A stretch of DNA of 64,000 nt from an uncultured Acidimicrobiales bacterium (lineage in GTDB: Bacteria > Actinomycetota > Acidimicrobiia > Acidimicrobiales > SZUA-35). This document shows, piece after piece, positions 34,032 to 43,076 of this stretch; position 1 is the stretch's first letter, and the number at the start of each line of letters is the position of its first letter. The notes under the pieces were generated by a model. It searched no databases and was not told the DNA's origin. It saw only the letters and a list, made by a program, of their open reading frames with translations. Location: assembly GCA_937922805.1 (NCBI GenBank), contig CALAJV010000017.1:1-64000 (forward strand), written 5' to 3'. Both the position numbers and the translations under genes were made by a program.

Positions 34032-36506
34032 CTACAGAAACGGTTTGAGTTGCACCTTGGCGGGTGCCATTTTGCCTGGCAGTTCGATAGCCCACTCGCC
34101 CTCTTTGACCCAATCGGCGGTGAACTTCTCACCTCGATTGACCCAACCCATGCCAACCGCGGCACCAACAGTGTGGCCCCACATTCCATCGGTCACGTAG
34201 CCAACCATTTCGCCGTTGCGCCAAATAGGTTCGTTGTGGTGTAGCAGAACCGCTTCATCATGGACCGCTATTTGCACCAGTCGTTTGGTAACACCATTTT
34301 GTCGCTGAGCTTCGAGCGCTTTTCGACCGATGAAATCGCCCGGCTTGTCCCAGGCCACGGCAAAGGAAAGTCCAGCCTCTATCGGGCTTTCATCCGGGCT
34401 AACCTCATGACCCCAATGTCGATAGCCTTTCTCAAACCGAAGCGAGTTCAACGTGTGGTACCCACACAGGGCCATATCGTGTTCGGAACCGGCGGCCACA
34501 ATCTGATCGAACACATACACTGCGAATTCACTTGGTACATACAATTCCCAGCCGAGTTCACCGACATACGACATGCGATTGGCCCACAACCGCGCCGAGC
34601 CAACGTCGACCCATTGGTTCGTTGCAAACGGAAACGCTTCATCGCTCATGTCGGCTAGCGTCAACGATTGCAAAAGAGCTCGTGACTGCGGTCCCATAAT
34701 GGCCAACACCGCGTAAGCCGACGTAACGTCGGCGACCGTCGCGTTTGCTGGGCCTCCCGGATGATCAGCGATGGCCTGACGAATCGAGTGCAGGTCAAGC
34801 GCTCGAGTGCCAGCACCACCGATTACATGAAACTCATTCTCACCGATTCGACTAATGGTGAGATCGGCTTCGATCCCGCCTCGTTCGTTCAGCCACTGGG
34901 TGTACACCGAACCGCCGATCGGACCCGCCACCGCTCCGGCCGACATTCGATCGAGAACGGCGGCCGCATCTCGGCCTTGTACTAAGAACTTGGCAAACGA
35001 TGTTAGATCGAACAGGCCGACCCGTTCCCGGACCGCAACATGTTCATACTCGTTAGCTAAGTGCCAATTTTGTCGTCCCCACGAATATTCGTACTTCGCT
35101 TCAACTCCAAGTTCTGGGCGAGCGAAAAACATCGGCCGTTCCCAACCCTTGAGAGAACCGAAACAGGCGCCGTGGTCAGCCAAGCGATCATGAAGCGGCG
35201 ACCGTCGAACGTCTCGAGCTGTTTCGTACTGGTAGTGAGGCCAATGAGGTGCGTAAAGCAGACCGAGTGATTCAACGGTGCGATCCCTCAGAAACCGCTC
35301 CGACGATTGGAAGCCTTCGAACCTCCGGATATCGACGTCGCTCAAGTCCATTGGCGCATAGCCTTCGGTTATCCAATGGGCCAATGCCATCCCAACACCG
35401 CCGGCAGATTGGATGCCGATCGAGTTGAAGCCAGCAGCGACGAATAGCCGGGGCAGACTTGGGGCTTCACCAATGATGTACGCGTCATCGGGAGTGAAGC
35501 TTTCAGGACCATCAAACAGCAAGCGCAGGCCGGTCTCGTGTAGAGCGGGAATTCGGTCGAACGCGTCCGGTAGCCAGTTGGCCAGATGCTCTGGATCTGG
35601 TTCCATGGTAATGAACGACTTGTCAATCGGCGGCGGACCGCTCTCGGGCCAAGGACGACCGATCGGCTCAAACAAACCAACCAACATTGCGCCGCCAGCT
35701 TCGGGCTTAAGGTAGGCCCATCGTTCTGGGTCACGGAGAATAGGCCAATCGGCGTCGCATCCATCGACCGGCTCAGTAACCACGTAATGGTGTTCAGCCG
35801 CCATCAGGGGAACGTCGACTCCTTGCTTAGCCGCAAGATGACGAGTCCACAGTCCACAAGCCAAGACGACAGTGTCAGCCTCGATGCGTTGACCGCCGTC
35901 GGTGATCACGCCGGTGCAACGCCCCTCGCTGACAAGTAGATCGTCAACCCCGGTTCCTTCCAAAATCCGGGCCCCTCCCGATCTCGCTCCTTTGATGAGA
36001 GCCATCGTGACGTCGGTTGGACCGACAGCCCCATCGTCGGGTAGCCAAATGCCACCAACAAGATCCGACACATCGCACAGTGGGAACTTCTCAGCAATCT
36101 CTGACGGACTGATCTCCTCAGCTACAACGCCGAGGTATCGAGCCATCGCTGCAGTCCGTCGAAGCTCTTCCCACCGAGCCTCGTTTGGGGCTAACGAAAT
36201 AGCGCCCGGCGCTCGGAAACCGGTTGCTTGACCGGTTTCGGCCTCAAGCTTTTGATAAAGCTCAAGCGTGTATTGAGCTAGCCGAGTGAGATTCTCGGTA
36301 GAACGTAGCTGAGCCACCAAACCGGCAGCGTGCCAGGTAGTACCGGCGGTTAGCTCGTGGCGTTCCAGAACCAGAACATCAGAGATGCCGACCTTAGTTA
36401 AGTGGTAAGCAATCGACGCTCCGACTACGCCACCGCCAACAACAATGACTTCGGCCCGATCCGGTCCGTCCTTTTCTGGCGCTTTCGTTGATGACCCAGA
36501 TGACAC
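34032..36506 (-). CDS. Dimethylglycine/sarcosine dehydrogenase-like protein, copy A
   Basis: 824 residues. I choose the GTG at 36506, preceded by AAGGGG six nt upstream and located just after the previous gene's stop; an ATG at 36560 would overlap that gene. The FAD domain begins VIVVGGGVVGASIAYHL. The TTWHAAG motif holds the histidine that binds FAD covalently in mammalian DMGDH. From about residue 430 come the folate-binding aminomethyltransferase (GcvT) domains. Such enzymes demethylate dimethylglycine or sarcosine and pass the carbon to tetrahydrofolate. It is a diverged paralogue of the upstream gene. Confidence 0.9.
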   Translation of the reverse strand: MSSGSSTKAPEKDGPDRAEVIVVGGGVVGASIAYHLTKVGISDVLVLERHELTAGTTWHAAGLVAQLRSTENLTRLAQYTLELYQKLEAETGQATGFRAPGAISLAPNEARWEELRRTAAMARYLGVVAEEISPSEIAEKFPLCDVSDLVGGIWLPDDGAVGPTDVTMALIKGARSGGARILEGTGVDDLLVSEGRCTGVITDGGQRIEADTVVLACGLWTRHLAAKQGVDVPLMAAEHHYVVTEPVDGCDADWPILRDPERWAYLKPEAGGAMLVGLFEPIGRPWPESGPPPIDKSFITMEPDPEHLANWLPDAFDRIPALHETGLRLLFDGPESFTPDDAYIIGEAPSLPRLFVAAGFNSIGIQSAGGVGMALAHWITEGYAPMDLSDVDIRRFEGFQSSERFLRDRTVESLGLLYAPHWPHYQYETARDVRRSPLHDRLADHGACFGSLKGWERPMFFARPELGVEAKYEYSWGRQNWHLANEYEHVAVRERVGLFDLTSFAKFLVQGRDAAAVLDRMSAGAVAGPIGGSVYTQWLNERGGIEADLTISRIGENEFHVIGGAGTRALDLHSIRQAIADHPGGPANATVADVTSAYAVLAIMGPQSRALLQSLTLADMSDEAFPFATNQWVDVGSARLWANRMSYVGELGWELYVPSEFAVYVFDQIVAAGSEHDMALCGYHTLNSLRFEKGYRHWGHEVSPDESPIEAGLSFAVAWDKPGDFIGRKALEAQRQNGVTKRLVQIAVHDEAVLLHHNEPIWRNGEMVGYVTDGMWGHTVGAAVGMGWVNRGEKFTADWVKEGEWAIELPGKMAPAKVQLKPFL

Positions 36507-36516
36507 AGCTAGCCCC

Positions 36517-38952
36517 TTAGACCTTGAGCTGTTCGTTAGTTGGATCAAAGGCCGGGCCATCGAGGACGGTTGCTCCCCGCAGCTGACCCAAAATCATCAC
36601 GTCAAGGGCGGTGCCTACCGCAGCGTGAGCCTCTTCGATATAGGCGAAGGCCAAACTCTTCTCTACCGTAAATCCAAAACCGCCGCTCGTGGTCAACCCA
36701 ACGGCAGCACCATCGCAGAACACGCCTTCACCACCGATGCAGTCAGCATCGTCGGCATCGACATCTAAGTAGACGAGCTTCCACGGATTACCTGATGGAG
36801 GATCATCAAGACGGTCGCTTCCAATGAAACTGCCCTTGTCTCGTTTGACAAAAAACTCGACCCCGGCTTGGGCTGGTCCGATGTCGTGGGTGAGTTCAAA
36901 CCGAGTTAGATACGCCTTTTCCATACGAAGCGAGTTAAGGGCGTGGCTTCCGAAGTCGGCAATTCCAAGGTCGCTACCATTGGCAAACAACTCATCGTAG
37001 ACGGCGCCCATCTCATCGATGCCAAGGTGAAGCTCCCAACCCAGGGCTCCAGTAAAGCCAACTCGTAACGCTCGAACGTTAGTGCCGCCGACGACTATCT
37101 CTTGGGCTGACAAGAACTTGAAGTTCTCGTTAGAAACATCGGTATCGGTGCAACGCTGGAGCAATTCTCGCGACTTGGGGCCGGCGACAACAATCACACC
37201 TTGCTCGGTAGTGCGGTTGGTTATCTCTACTTGCTCGGCCGGGTCGATGTGATGAACAAACCAGTCAAAATCTCGGGCTTCACCCATTGGGCCAGAGATT
37301 ACGTAGTAGCTCTCATCAGCAAGCTTGGTAATCGTTACTTCGGTTTCTATCCGCCCTTGTTCGGTTAGCACATAGTTGAGAGCGATCCGACCTTCCTTGC
37401 TCGGAACGCGGCCGGTCGTAACTCGATCCAAGAACGCGTGGGCGTCTGGACCCGTAACCTCATACTTACTGAAGGCGCTGAGATCCAAGACACCAACATT
37501 TTCTCGTACTACTCGGCACTCTTCACGGACTGCTGGGTACCAGCCAGGACGGCGCCAGCCGTGCGCGTCTTCTAACGGTTGACCTTCGGGGACGAACCAC
37601 TTTGGCTGCTCCCAGCCGTAGGCCTGCCCAAACATGGCCCGCTTGGCTTTCGTTCGCTCATAGAGCCCTGATGTTCGTACGGGCCGATTGGCCAAGCGTT
37701 CCTCACCCGGCGGATGCACTCGAAACATCCACTCGTAGTCTTCTCGGCTCTTGGCTGCGATGTAGTCTGTGGTAGTCCAACCAAATCGCCGTGGGTCATA
37801 ACCTCGCAAACTCAATTCGGTTGAACCGTGAACCATCCATCGGGCCAACTCTCGACCAGCGCCCGGACCCCAGGCCAAGCCTATTGATGAGCCAGTGTTC
37901 AACCAATAGTTGCGAACGCCAGGCGCTGGGCCCAGCAGCATATGGCCATCGGTGGTGTGAGTGATAGCGCCATGCACCACTCGTTTGATTCCGACATCCA
38001 TAATTGGCACCCGGTGAAATGCTTCCGCTAACCAGGGGGCAATCTTGTCGTAGTCTGCTGGGAAAAGAGGATTCTCCGCTTCCCATGGCACGCCGTCAGC
38101 CCAAATTTCCTCAGCTCCCCGATGCTCGTAGATGCCGATTAGGCCCGACGTCTGCTCTTGACGAATGTATCCGGCTACCCGATTGTCTCGCATAACCGGC
38201 ATTTCCCATTCAGGGGCCGCCGCCAACTCTGGAAGCTCCTCCGTTACAAGATAGTGGTGTAGAACATTGGCTTGCGGAACCTTGAAGCCACTGAGCTCCG
38301 CCACTTGACTGGCATAGCAACCGGCGGCGTCGACAACGTGTTCGCATCTGATAGTTCCCTGCTCGGTCACCACTTCCCATTCATCATCAGATGAAGAATC
38401 TTCGGCGAGCGAATTCACCTCGATGACACGGTTACGACGAGAGATGTCGGCACCGGCGGCCCTCGCCCCGTTGGCAAACGCCATTGTCACACCGGAAGGG
38501 TCGACGTGACCTTCACCTTCTGTCCAAATACCAGCGATGACGTCGGTGTAGTCGTAATAGGGGTTGAGTTCAGCTAGTCGATCTGGTCCAACCAGTTCGA
38601 TCGGGTAGCCAATGTAGTTGCCAACGCCGAGGTGAGTCTTGAGCGCATCAACTTCTTCATCGGTGTAGGCAACTCGAATCCCACCCGGTTGGTGTAGCGA
38701 TACTGCTTGCCCCGTTAGCTGTTCCAGCTTCTCATATAGCTCAATGGCGTAGTGGTGGAACGAGGCAGTGGTGTAATCGGCCACCGACCGGGTGATCTGG
38801 CCGGCCGCATGCCAGGTCGACCCTGAGGTAAGCTCAGCCTTCTCAACCAGGACCGTGTCAGTCCACCCTTCCTCGGCTAGATGCCAAAGCAGCGAAGCTC
38901 CATGAACGCCGCCACCGATTATTACTACCCGCGCCCGTGTTGGTATCCCCAT
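36517..38952 (-). CDS. Dimethylglycine/sarcosine dehydrogenase-like protein, copy B
   Basis: 811 residues, ATG at 38952. FAD-binding VVIIGGGVHGASLLWHL at 9-25, covalent-FAD motif STWHAAG (about 45-51), and LHQPGGIRVAY as in DMGDH. The C-terminal half is a GcvT-type folate domain (RTTGRVPSKEGRIALNYVLTEQGRI, then GWELHLGIDEM and the final barrel). It should oxidatively demethylate an N-methyl amino acid in the cytoplasm. It is the first gene of the operon 38952-32443 and has a TAGATT box 6 nt before its ATG. The precise substrate differs between such enzymes and cannot be read here. Confidence 0.9.
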   Translation of the reverse strand: MGIPTRARVVIIGGGVHGASLLWHLAEEGWTDTVLVEKAELTSGSTWHAAGQITRSVADYTTASFHHYAIELYEKLEQLTGQAVSLHQPGGIRVAYTDEEVDALKTHLGVGNYIGYPIELVGPDRLAELNPYYDYTDVIAGIWTEGEGHVDPSGVTMAFANGARAAGADISRRNRVIEVNSLAEDSSSDDEWEVVTEQGTIRCEHVVDAAGCYASQVAELSGFKVPQANVLHHYLVTEELPELAAAPEWEMPVMRDNRVAGYIRQEQTSGLIGIYEHRGAEEIWADGVPWEAENPLFPADYDKIAPWLAEAFHRVPIMDVGIKRVVHGAITHTTDGHMLLGPAPGVRNYWLNTGSSIGLAWGPGAGRELARWMVHGSTELSLRGYDPRRFGWTTTDYIAAKSREDYEWMFRVHPPGEERLANRPVRTSGLYERTKAKRAMFGQAYGWEQPKWFVPEGQPLEDAHGWRRPGWYPAVREECRVVRENVGVLDLSAFSKYEVTGPDAHAFLDRVTTGRVPSKEGRIALNYVLTEQGRIETEVTITKLADESYYVISGPMGEARDFDWFVHHIDPAEQVEITNRTTEQGVIVVAGPKSRELLQRCTDTDVSNENFKFLSAQEIVVGGTNVRALRVGFTGALGWELHLGIDEMGAVYDELFANGSDLGIADFGSHALNSLRMEKAYLTRFELTHDIGPAQAGVEFFVKRDKGSFIGSDRLDDPPSGNPWKLVYLDVDADDADCIGGEGVFCDGAAVGLTTSGGFGFTVEKSLAFAYIEEAHAAVGTALDVMILGQLRGATVLDGPAFDPTNEQLKV

Positions 38953-38958
38953 ACCCCC

Positions 38959-38964
38959 AATCTA
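38959..38964 (-). promoter_or_regulatory. -10 box TAGATT of the dehydrogenase operon
   Basis: On the minus strand TAGATT is 6 nt before the ATG at 38952. It faces away from the TAGCAT box at 39049, so the gap 38953-39061 is a divergent promoter region. Confidence 0.55.
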
Positions 38965-39048
38965 TGTCGGTTAGAGCTGTTTACACAAGGGTGAGGGAGC
39001 CTAACGAGGACCGAACGTTTCCGCCCCATTAGCGCGACCCGTTTCCAG

Positions 39049-39054
39049 TAGCAT
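39049..39054 (+). promoter_or_regulatory. -10 box TAGCAT of the septum-formation-family gene
   Basis: TAGCAT, 7 nt, ATG at 39062; no ribosome-binding site. Confidence 0.6.
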
Positions 39055-39061
39055 AAAGCCA

Positions 39062-40129
39062 ATGATCGTCTCGGGCCGATACCTGACCCAATCAACTCGG
39101 CCCCAAGCCGACGCTAGTCGCCGTGCCAGCCCATTGTTCAAGCGGTCACGTCTTCGCTTGGTGATGGCGCTAGTTGGGTGCTCCGCCACGCTTTTGGCGG
39201 GCTGCGGCGCCCAATCAGACAACGTCTTGGGATCTCGCTCCAGCGGCCCCGACCTTGCCGCCAATGCCTCTACCGACGCCGACCAAAGTGATTCGGAAGA
39301 GTCGGGTAACAGCAGCGACAATTCCTTGGCCAGCGACGATTCAGCTATTGGTTCTGGTTCCGAGTCGGATAGCGAGCAATCGACGGAATCAGAAGAACCA
39401 GCGACAAACATGTCAACCGATCCGAGCCAGGTTTTTGAACCTGGTACTTGTTACCAAACCATCAGTGATGATTCAGAACCCGAGCTAGTCGAATGCGATA
39501 CCGCCCACGACATCGAGGTCTACAACGTGGGGGAGCTACCGGGTGACCGCGGTGCCCCATTCCAGGGACTCGACCGAGCACGGGCCCTGTGCGATCCGGC
39601 GTTTAAAGAGCTCACCGGGATCGGGATTGGATTAGCCACCATTTTCGACCGCACCGTACTTCGACCGAGTGAAGAAACGTGGTCTCAAGGTGATCGAGTA
39701 GTGACTTGCCTAGTTCAGTATCCGGAAACCATCACCGAACGGTTGGAAGACATCGACCCAGTCCGCGGCTTCGGGCTTGTCTCACCGTACGGAATGGAAG
39801 TGGGCGATTGTTATGCCGACTTTGAAGACGAGGCAAGTAGTTTCACTTTGATCTCGTGCGACGAAACCCACGACGTTGAGGTCTTTGTCGCTGAGTCCCT
39901 AGCCGACGGCTCGTTTCCTGGAGATACTGAAATCGAGGCTCAGGCTGACGAGCTCTGTTTCGGTCAAGCTTTCGAAGACTTCGTAGGGCAGTCCTACGGT
40001 GATTCCAATCTCTTCTCGCTTCGAAGCATGCCGACCCAGAACAGCTGGGATCAGGGTGATCGAACCATCAATTGCCTGCTTACGCTCGACGAGCCCCGAG
40101 TCGGTTCATTCGAAGGTTCTGGTTTGTAG
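39062..40129 (+). CDS. Lipoprotein with two septum-formation-family domains
   Basis: 355 residues. N-terminal basic region, then lipobox LLAGC near residue 41. A long Ser/Asp/Glu-rich linker (about 50-120) leads to two repeats. Each has the order G-x-C-Y, then V/I-x-C-D-x-x-H-D-x-E-V, then a later C: GTCYQTISDD...CDTAHDIEVYNV and GDCYADFEDE...CDETHDVEVFVA. This is the pattern of the actinobacterial septum-formation family (PF13845). Cysteine pairs probably form disulfides outside the cell. Its exact role in division is not established from sequence. Confidence 0.82.
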   Translation: MIVSGRYLTQSTRPQADASRRASPLFKRSRLRLVMALVGCSATLLAGCGAQSDNVLGSRSSGPDLAANASTDADQSDSEESGNSSDNSLASDDSAIGSGSESDSEQSTESEEPATNMSTDPSQVFEPGTCYQTISDDSEPELVECDTAHDIEVYNVGELPGDRGAPFQGLDRARALCDPAFKELTGIGIGLATIFDRTVLRPSEETWSQGDRVVTCLVQYPETITERLEDIDPVRGFGLVSPYGMEVGDCYADFEDEASSFTLISCDETHDVEVFVAESLADGSFPGDTEIEAQADELCFGQAFEDFVGQSYGDSNLFSLRSMPTQNSWDQGDRTINCLLTLDEPRVGSFEGSGL

Positions 40130-40157
40130 CTGCTGAACCGACTAGCCAGGCTTCAGA

Positions 40158-41117
40158 TCACGAAGCAGTCAGGAAATCGGCGGCATCAACCAGGGCGCTA
40201 GCATCGCGAGACGTTAGCCACGCGACAAGTCCGGGTTTTACAACGATTCCGCTGATACAAGGTGAACCACCGCCGGCAATAAGAGTGAGCCCATTGCGTT
40301 GATCGACTAAAGCGCCGACCTCGTCAGCAGATGCGACTAATTCTTCTAAACCAGTCGGGTCTATTTCAACTCCCTGTCGTAGTTGCAGCATGGCCAGTTG
40401 AATGTCACCGTTTTCGCACGCGCCGGAGCTCGCTATCTCCATCCGCTCTACGCTTGGGTAGCCCTGAGCTATCAGGCTTGTAGCCGTCGCTTCAACCGCA
40501 GCCGACGTCGGCGCGCTAGCAACCAGATCTTGCTCACCAGTTAAGACCATAAAAATCAGAATGCCGTTTTGAAACGCCGTGGCCTCATACCACTGTTCGC
40601 CGGTACAAGGCTGGGCTGAGGCGACGGTATGGCGCTCAACTATTTCGGCCGCCTCGGCGGTCCAATCGATGCGGCCATAGTCGATCACGCAGCGCTGATA
40701 CACCCGGCCCGACGGATCAACGTCAGGCGTTAGCGGTTCTGCCAAGTCCGGTTGGTCGTTTTGACCTGAACCGCCAAGCGAGGCTTTTCCATCGTCGCTA
40801 AGGCCCTCGTCATCGCTGCCAGCTGTGAAGTCTGTTCCATCTCGACCCCCGTTGCCATCGACATCGGCAGTGCCAGTCTCGGTGCCAGTGATGCTCTGAC
40901 TCTCATCGGCAAAAGCAAGCTCGGACGGTAATTCCGTGCTGAAGCCGACCGAAGATCGATTGGGGTCGTATCCGGCCCGGGCCGCAATTGTCTCCTCGAT
41001 CGACGTAGACGAGTATTCGTCTACCGAGCCGCAGGCAACGGCCACTAAGACAGCAACGAGCACAACTACACCCATCACTCCACGTCGAAACCATCCGCCT
41101 CGTGCTCCGCTGTTCAC
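40158..41117 (-). CDS. Lipoprotein of unknown function
   Basis: 319 residues from a GTG at 41117; an upstream ATG at 41219 and a downstream ATG are alternatives. The signal peptide ends in LVAVAC. Residues about 35-120 are an acidic, Gly/Asp-rich linker. The C-terminal 190 residues (VYQRCVIDYGRIDWTAEAAEIVERHTVASAQPC onward in two shorter blocks, ending GLVAWLTSRDASALVDAADFLT) form a cysteine-containing extracellular domain I do not recognise. It converges on the septum-formation-family gene, 28 bp apart. Confidence 0.7.
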   Translation of the reverse strand: MNSGARGGWFRRGVMGVVVLVAVLVAVACGSVDEYSSTSIEETIAARAGYDPNRSSVGFSTELPSELAFADESQSITGTETGTADVDGNGGRDGTDFTAGSDDEGLSDDGKASLGGSGQNDQPDLAEPLTPDVDPSGRVYQRCVIDYGRIDWTAEAAEIVERHTVASAQPCTGEQWYEATAFQNGILIFMVLTGEQDLVASAPTSAAVEATATSLIAQGYPSVERMEIASSGACENGDIQLAMLQLRQGVEIDPTGLEELVASADEVGALVDQRNGLTLIAGGGSPCISGIVVKPGLVAWLTSRDASALVDAADFLTAS

Positions 41118-41384
41118 TTGTTTCCGATCGGCCGTAGTCCAGCGATCATGAACCCAACAAACTACCTCTGAAAGAAATTTCCGAAATTCGGGGAAGGACA
41201 GCGGCCCCGGCACCGTCATACAAGTATGGACTCAACATCTTGGCCACATACTGCCAATTGGCCAGGTAGCAGGTTGACTGATCATCCCAGAGCGGTTCGC
41301 TCAATAGCCCCGATGCGCGGCCTCGGTCGATGAAGCGATCTAACGAAATTGGTGCTTTTGACCCAACCGACCGAATAGTTCGGC

Positions 41385-41390
41385 CATGAT
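41385..41390 (+). promoter_or_regulatory. Possible -10 box CATGAT of the ECF sigma gene
   Basis: CATGAT, 7 nt, ATG at 41398. It is a weaker match to TANNNT, but spacing agrees with other leaderless genes. Confidence 0.3.
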
Positions 41391-41397
41391 GACCAGT

Positions 41398-41994
41398 ATG
41401 AAATCCAAGCGAGGTTCTTTGATCGAGCAGGCAGCTCATGGCGATCAAAGAGCATTCGGTCAACTGCTACGGGCTCACGATCCTCAGATGCGGGCCCTTG
41501 CATTTCGAATACTCGGCTCTCAAGCAGCGATGGACGATGCCCTTCAGGCCGCCTACCTCAACGCATTTCGACATATCGGCTCGTATCACGGCGATGCCCC
41601 ATTCGCGGCTTGGCTTCGACGCATCGTTGTGAACTGCTGCCGCGATATCCAAAGGCGAAACCAACGAACGAATGAGGTTTCGCTCGATCAGATGACCCAA
41701 GCCGGTCAGGACCTAAGCGAACCTAGCCAGTTCGAAGATGCGGTAGTTCAAAGCGACGAACTCCAACGCACACTTAATTCCCTCTCCCCAGATCAGCGAG
41801 AGGCCGTGATCTTAGTCAACGGTCAAGGCCTCTCGTATCAAGAAGCGGCCGAATTGTGTGGGGTGGCAGAAGGAACAATCGGCAGCCGCCTAAGCCGGGC
41901 CTATGAGACGATCCGATCAGAGATCCAACACATCCAAATCCCAACGCAGTCAAAGCACCAAACCGGCTCGCAGCAAGAAAGTCAGGGTTTCTGA
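41398..41994 (+). CDS. ECF sigma factor
   Basis: 198 residues from 41398; ATGs at 41386 and 41389 are alternatives. Region 2 (about 10-85: GDQRAFGQLLRAHDPQMRALAFRIL, DDALQAAYLNAFRHIGSYHGDAPFAAWLRRIVVN). Region 4 (about 118-175: LNSLSPDQREAVILVNGQGLSYQEAAELCGVAEGTIGSRLSRA in consecutive helices). Its stop TGA overlaps the ATG of the next gene, a membrane protein with the layout of an anti-sigma factor, so the two are translated together. Confidence 0.9.
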   Translation: MKSKRGSLIEQAAHGDQRAFGQLLRAHDPQMRALAFRILGSQAAMDDALQAAYLNAFRHIGSYHGDAPFAAWLRRIVVNCCRDIQRRNQRTNEVSLDQMTQAGQDLSEPSQFEDAVVQSDELQRTLNSLSPDQREAVILVNGQGLSYQEAAELCGVAEGTIGSRLSRAYETIRSEIQHIQIPTQSKHQTGSQQESQGF

Positions 41995-42926
41995 TGAAAC
42001 AGATCGAGCACAACCTAGATGTTGCTCTCAACAACGACATTCCCGAACACCAGACAAATTTCTGGGCCGATCTAGATTCGCAGCTATCGAAACACATCCC
42101 AATCGTTGATGAACAATCAGACCCTCCGCTACTCAAAGTTGTTGAGCGCGAGCCGGCGCCACCGGAGAAACGATACCGACGAAGTGGAGTTGGTTTTCTT
42201 GCCGCCGCTGCTTGCACCGTCGCCGCATTGGGTTTCGCTGTTTCCCAGTTGCCTAGAAACACCGCTGCCATTGAGGTTGCTAGTGCGGGGCCAGTTGACT
42301 ACACATCGTTTCGACCTATAACTGCCGACGACGAACCACCGCACCCTGAACAGTCGCCACCTTCAAGCGATGAACTTCAGTCGCACTCGGTAGATGCGTC
42401 AACGTTAGGGATGTCAAACAACGACGGGGCGATTGCTCCGACCGCGATCTCCCAAGACCGAAAGCACGCCATTTACCGGGTTGACGGCACCATTATCTAT
42501 GCGCCAATCGACCAGCCGCTCGATCTGAATTCGATTGTTGTATTCGACGCTAAGAAATTGAACGATGATATTTCTCGGGTGATTGCTGCCAACTCGTCGT
42601 TCTCGGCATCGGGACCAATTGTGGCCATGCCCCACCCCGAAGGCATCGTTATCTGGAACTACGAGACCAACGAGTCGACCTTCTACACAATTTGCCCCGG
42701 GTTTGCGTGTGCCTATTACACACAGGATCGATTTAGCGGCGACGTTTGGTTTGATGAAACCGGGGTCGAACTGCACTTTGTTCTAGTCGATGATGACGAC
42801 GACCAAACCCCGGTCAAGCTCGTATTCGGAAAAGCCGTCGAGGAGTATCAGGGCCCAGCGTACGAATCCGACGACGACAAATTGCCAAATCCCTTTGACA
42901 ACGATGTGGTTGACGACGAAGAGTAG
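41994..42926 (+). CDS. Putative anti-sigma factor, single-pass membrane protein
   Basis: 310 residues. It starts in the stop codon of the ECF sigma gene (TGATG). The cytoplasmic N-terminus (1-60) begins MKQIEHNLDVALNNDIPEH and has no zinc-binding HxxxCxxC motif. One membrane helix (about 62-82; VGFLAAAACTVAALGFAV) is followed by an extracellular domain of about 220 residues with a beta-propeller-like repeat (HAIYRVDGTIIYAPIDQPLDL, GIVIWNYETNESTFY) and a very acidic tail. Position and topology suggest it holds the sigma factor inactive until an envelope signal arrives. That role is inferred, not read from a known domain. Confidence 0.75.
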   Translation: MKQIEHNLDVALNNDIPEHQTNFWADLDSQLSKHIPIVDEQSDPPLLKVVEREPAPPEKRYRRSGVGFLAAAACTVAALGFAVSQLPRNTAAIEVASAGPVDYTSFRPITADDEPPHPEQSPPSSDELQSHSVDASTLGMSNNDGAIAPTAISQDRKHAIYRVDGTIIYAPIDQPLDLNSIVVFDAKKLNDDISRVIAANSSFSASGPIVAMPHPEGIVIWNYETNESTFYTICPGFACAYYTQDRFSGDVWFDETGVELHFVLVDDDDDQTPVKLVFGKAVEEYQGPAYESDDDKLPNPFDNDVVDDEE

Positions 42927-43076
42927 CTGAATGGCCCCGTTGGTGCTACCGGAGCGCCTACCGGGCGAACCCTTGAAACGATAAAGGCGCCAAAATACCA
43001 CCAGCTGTAGTCAATGAGGGGGCCTAAGCAGTAGCTCCGTGATCTGAACTTCCTTTCACAACGAAGGGAACGATCA

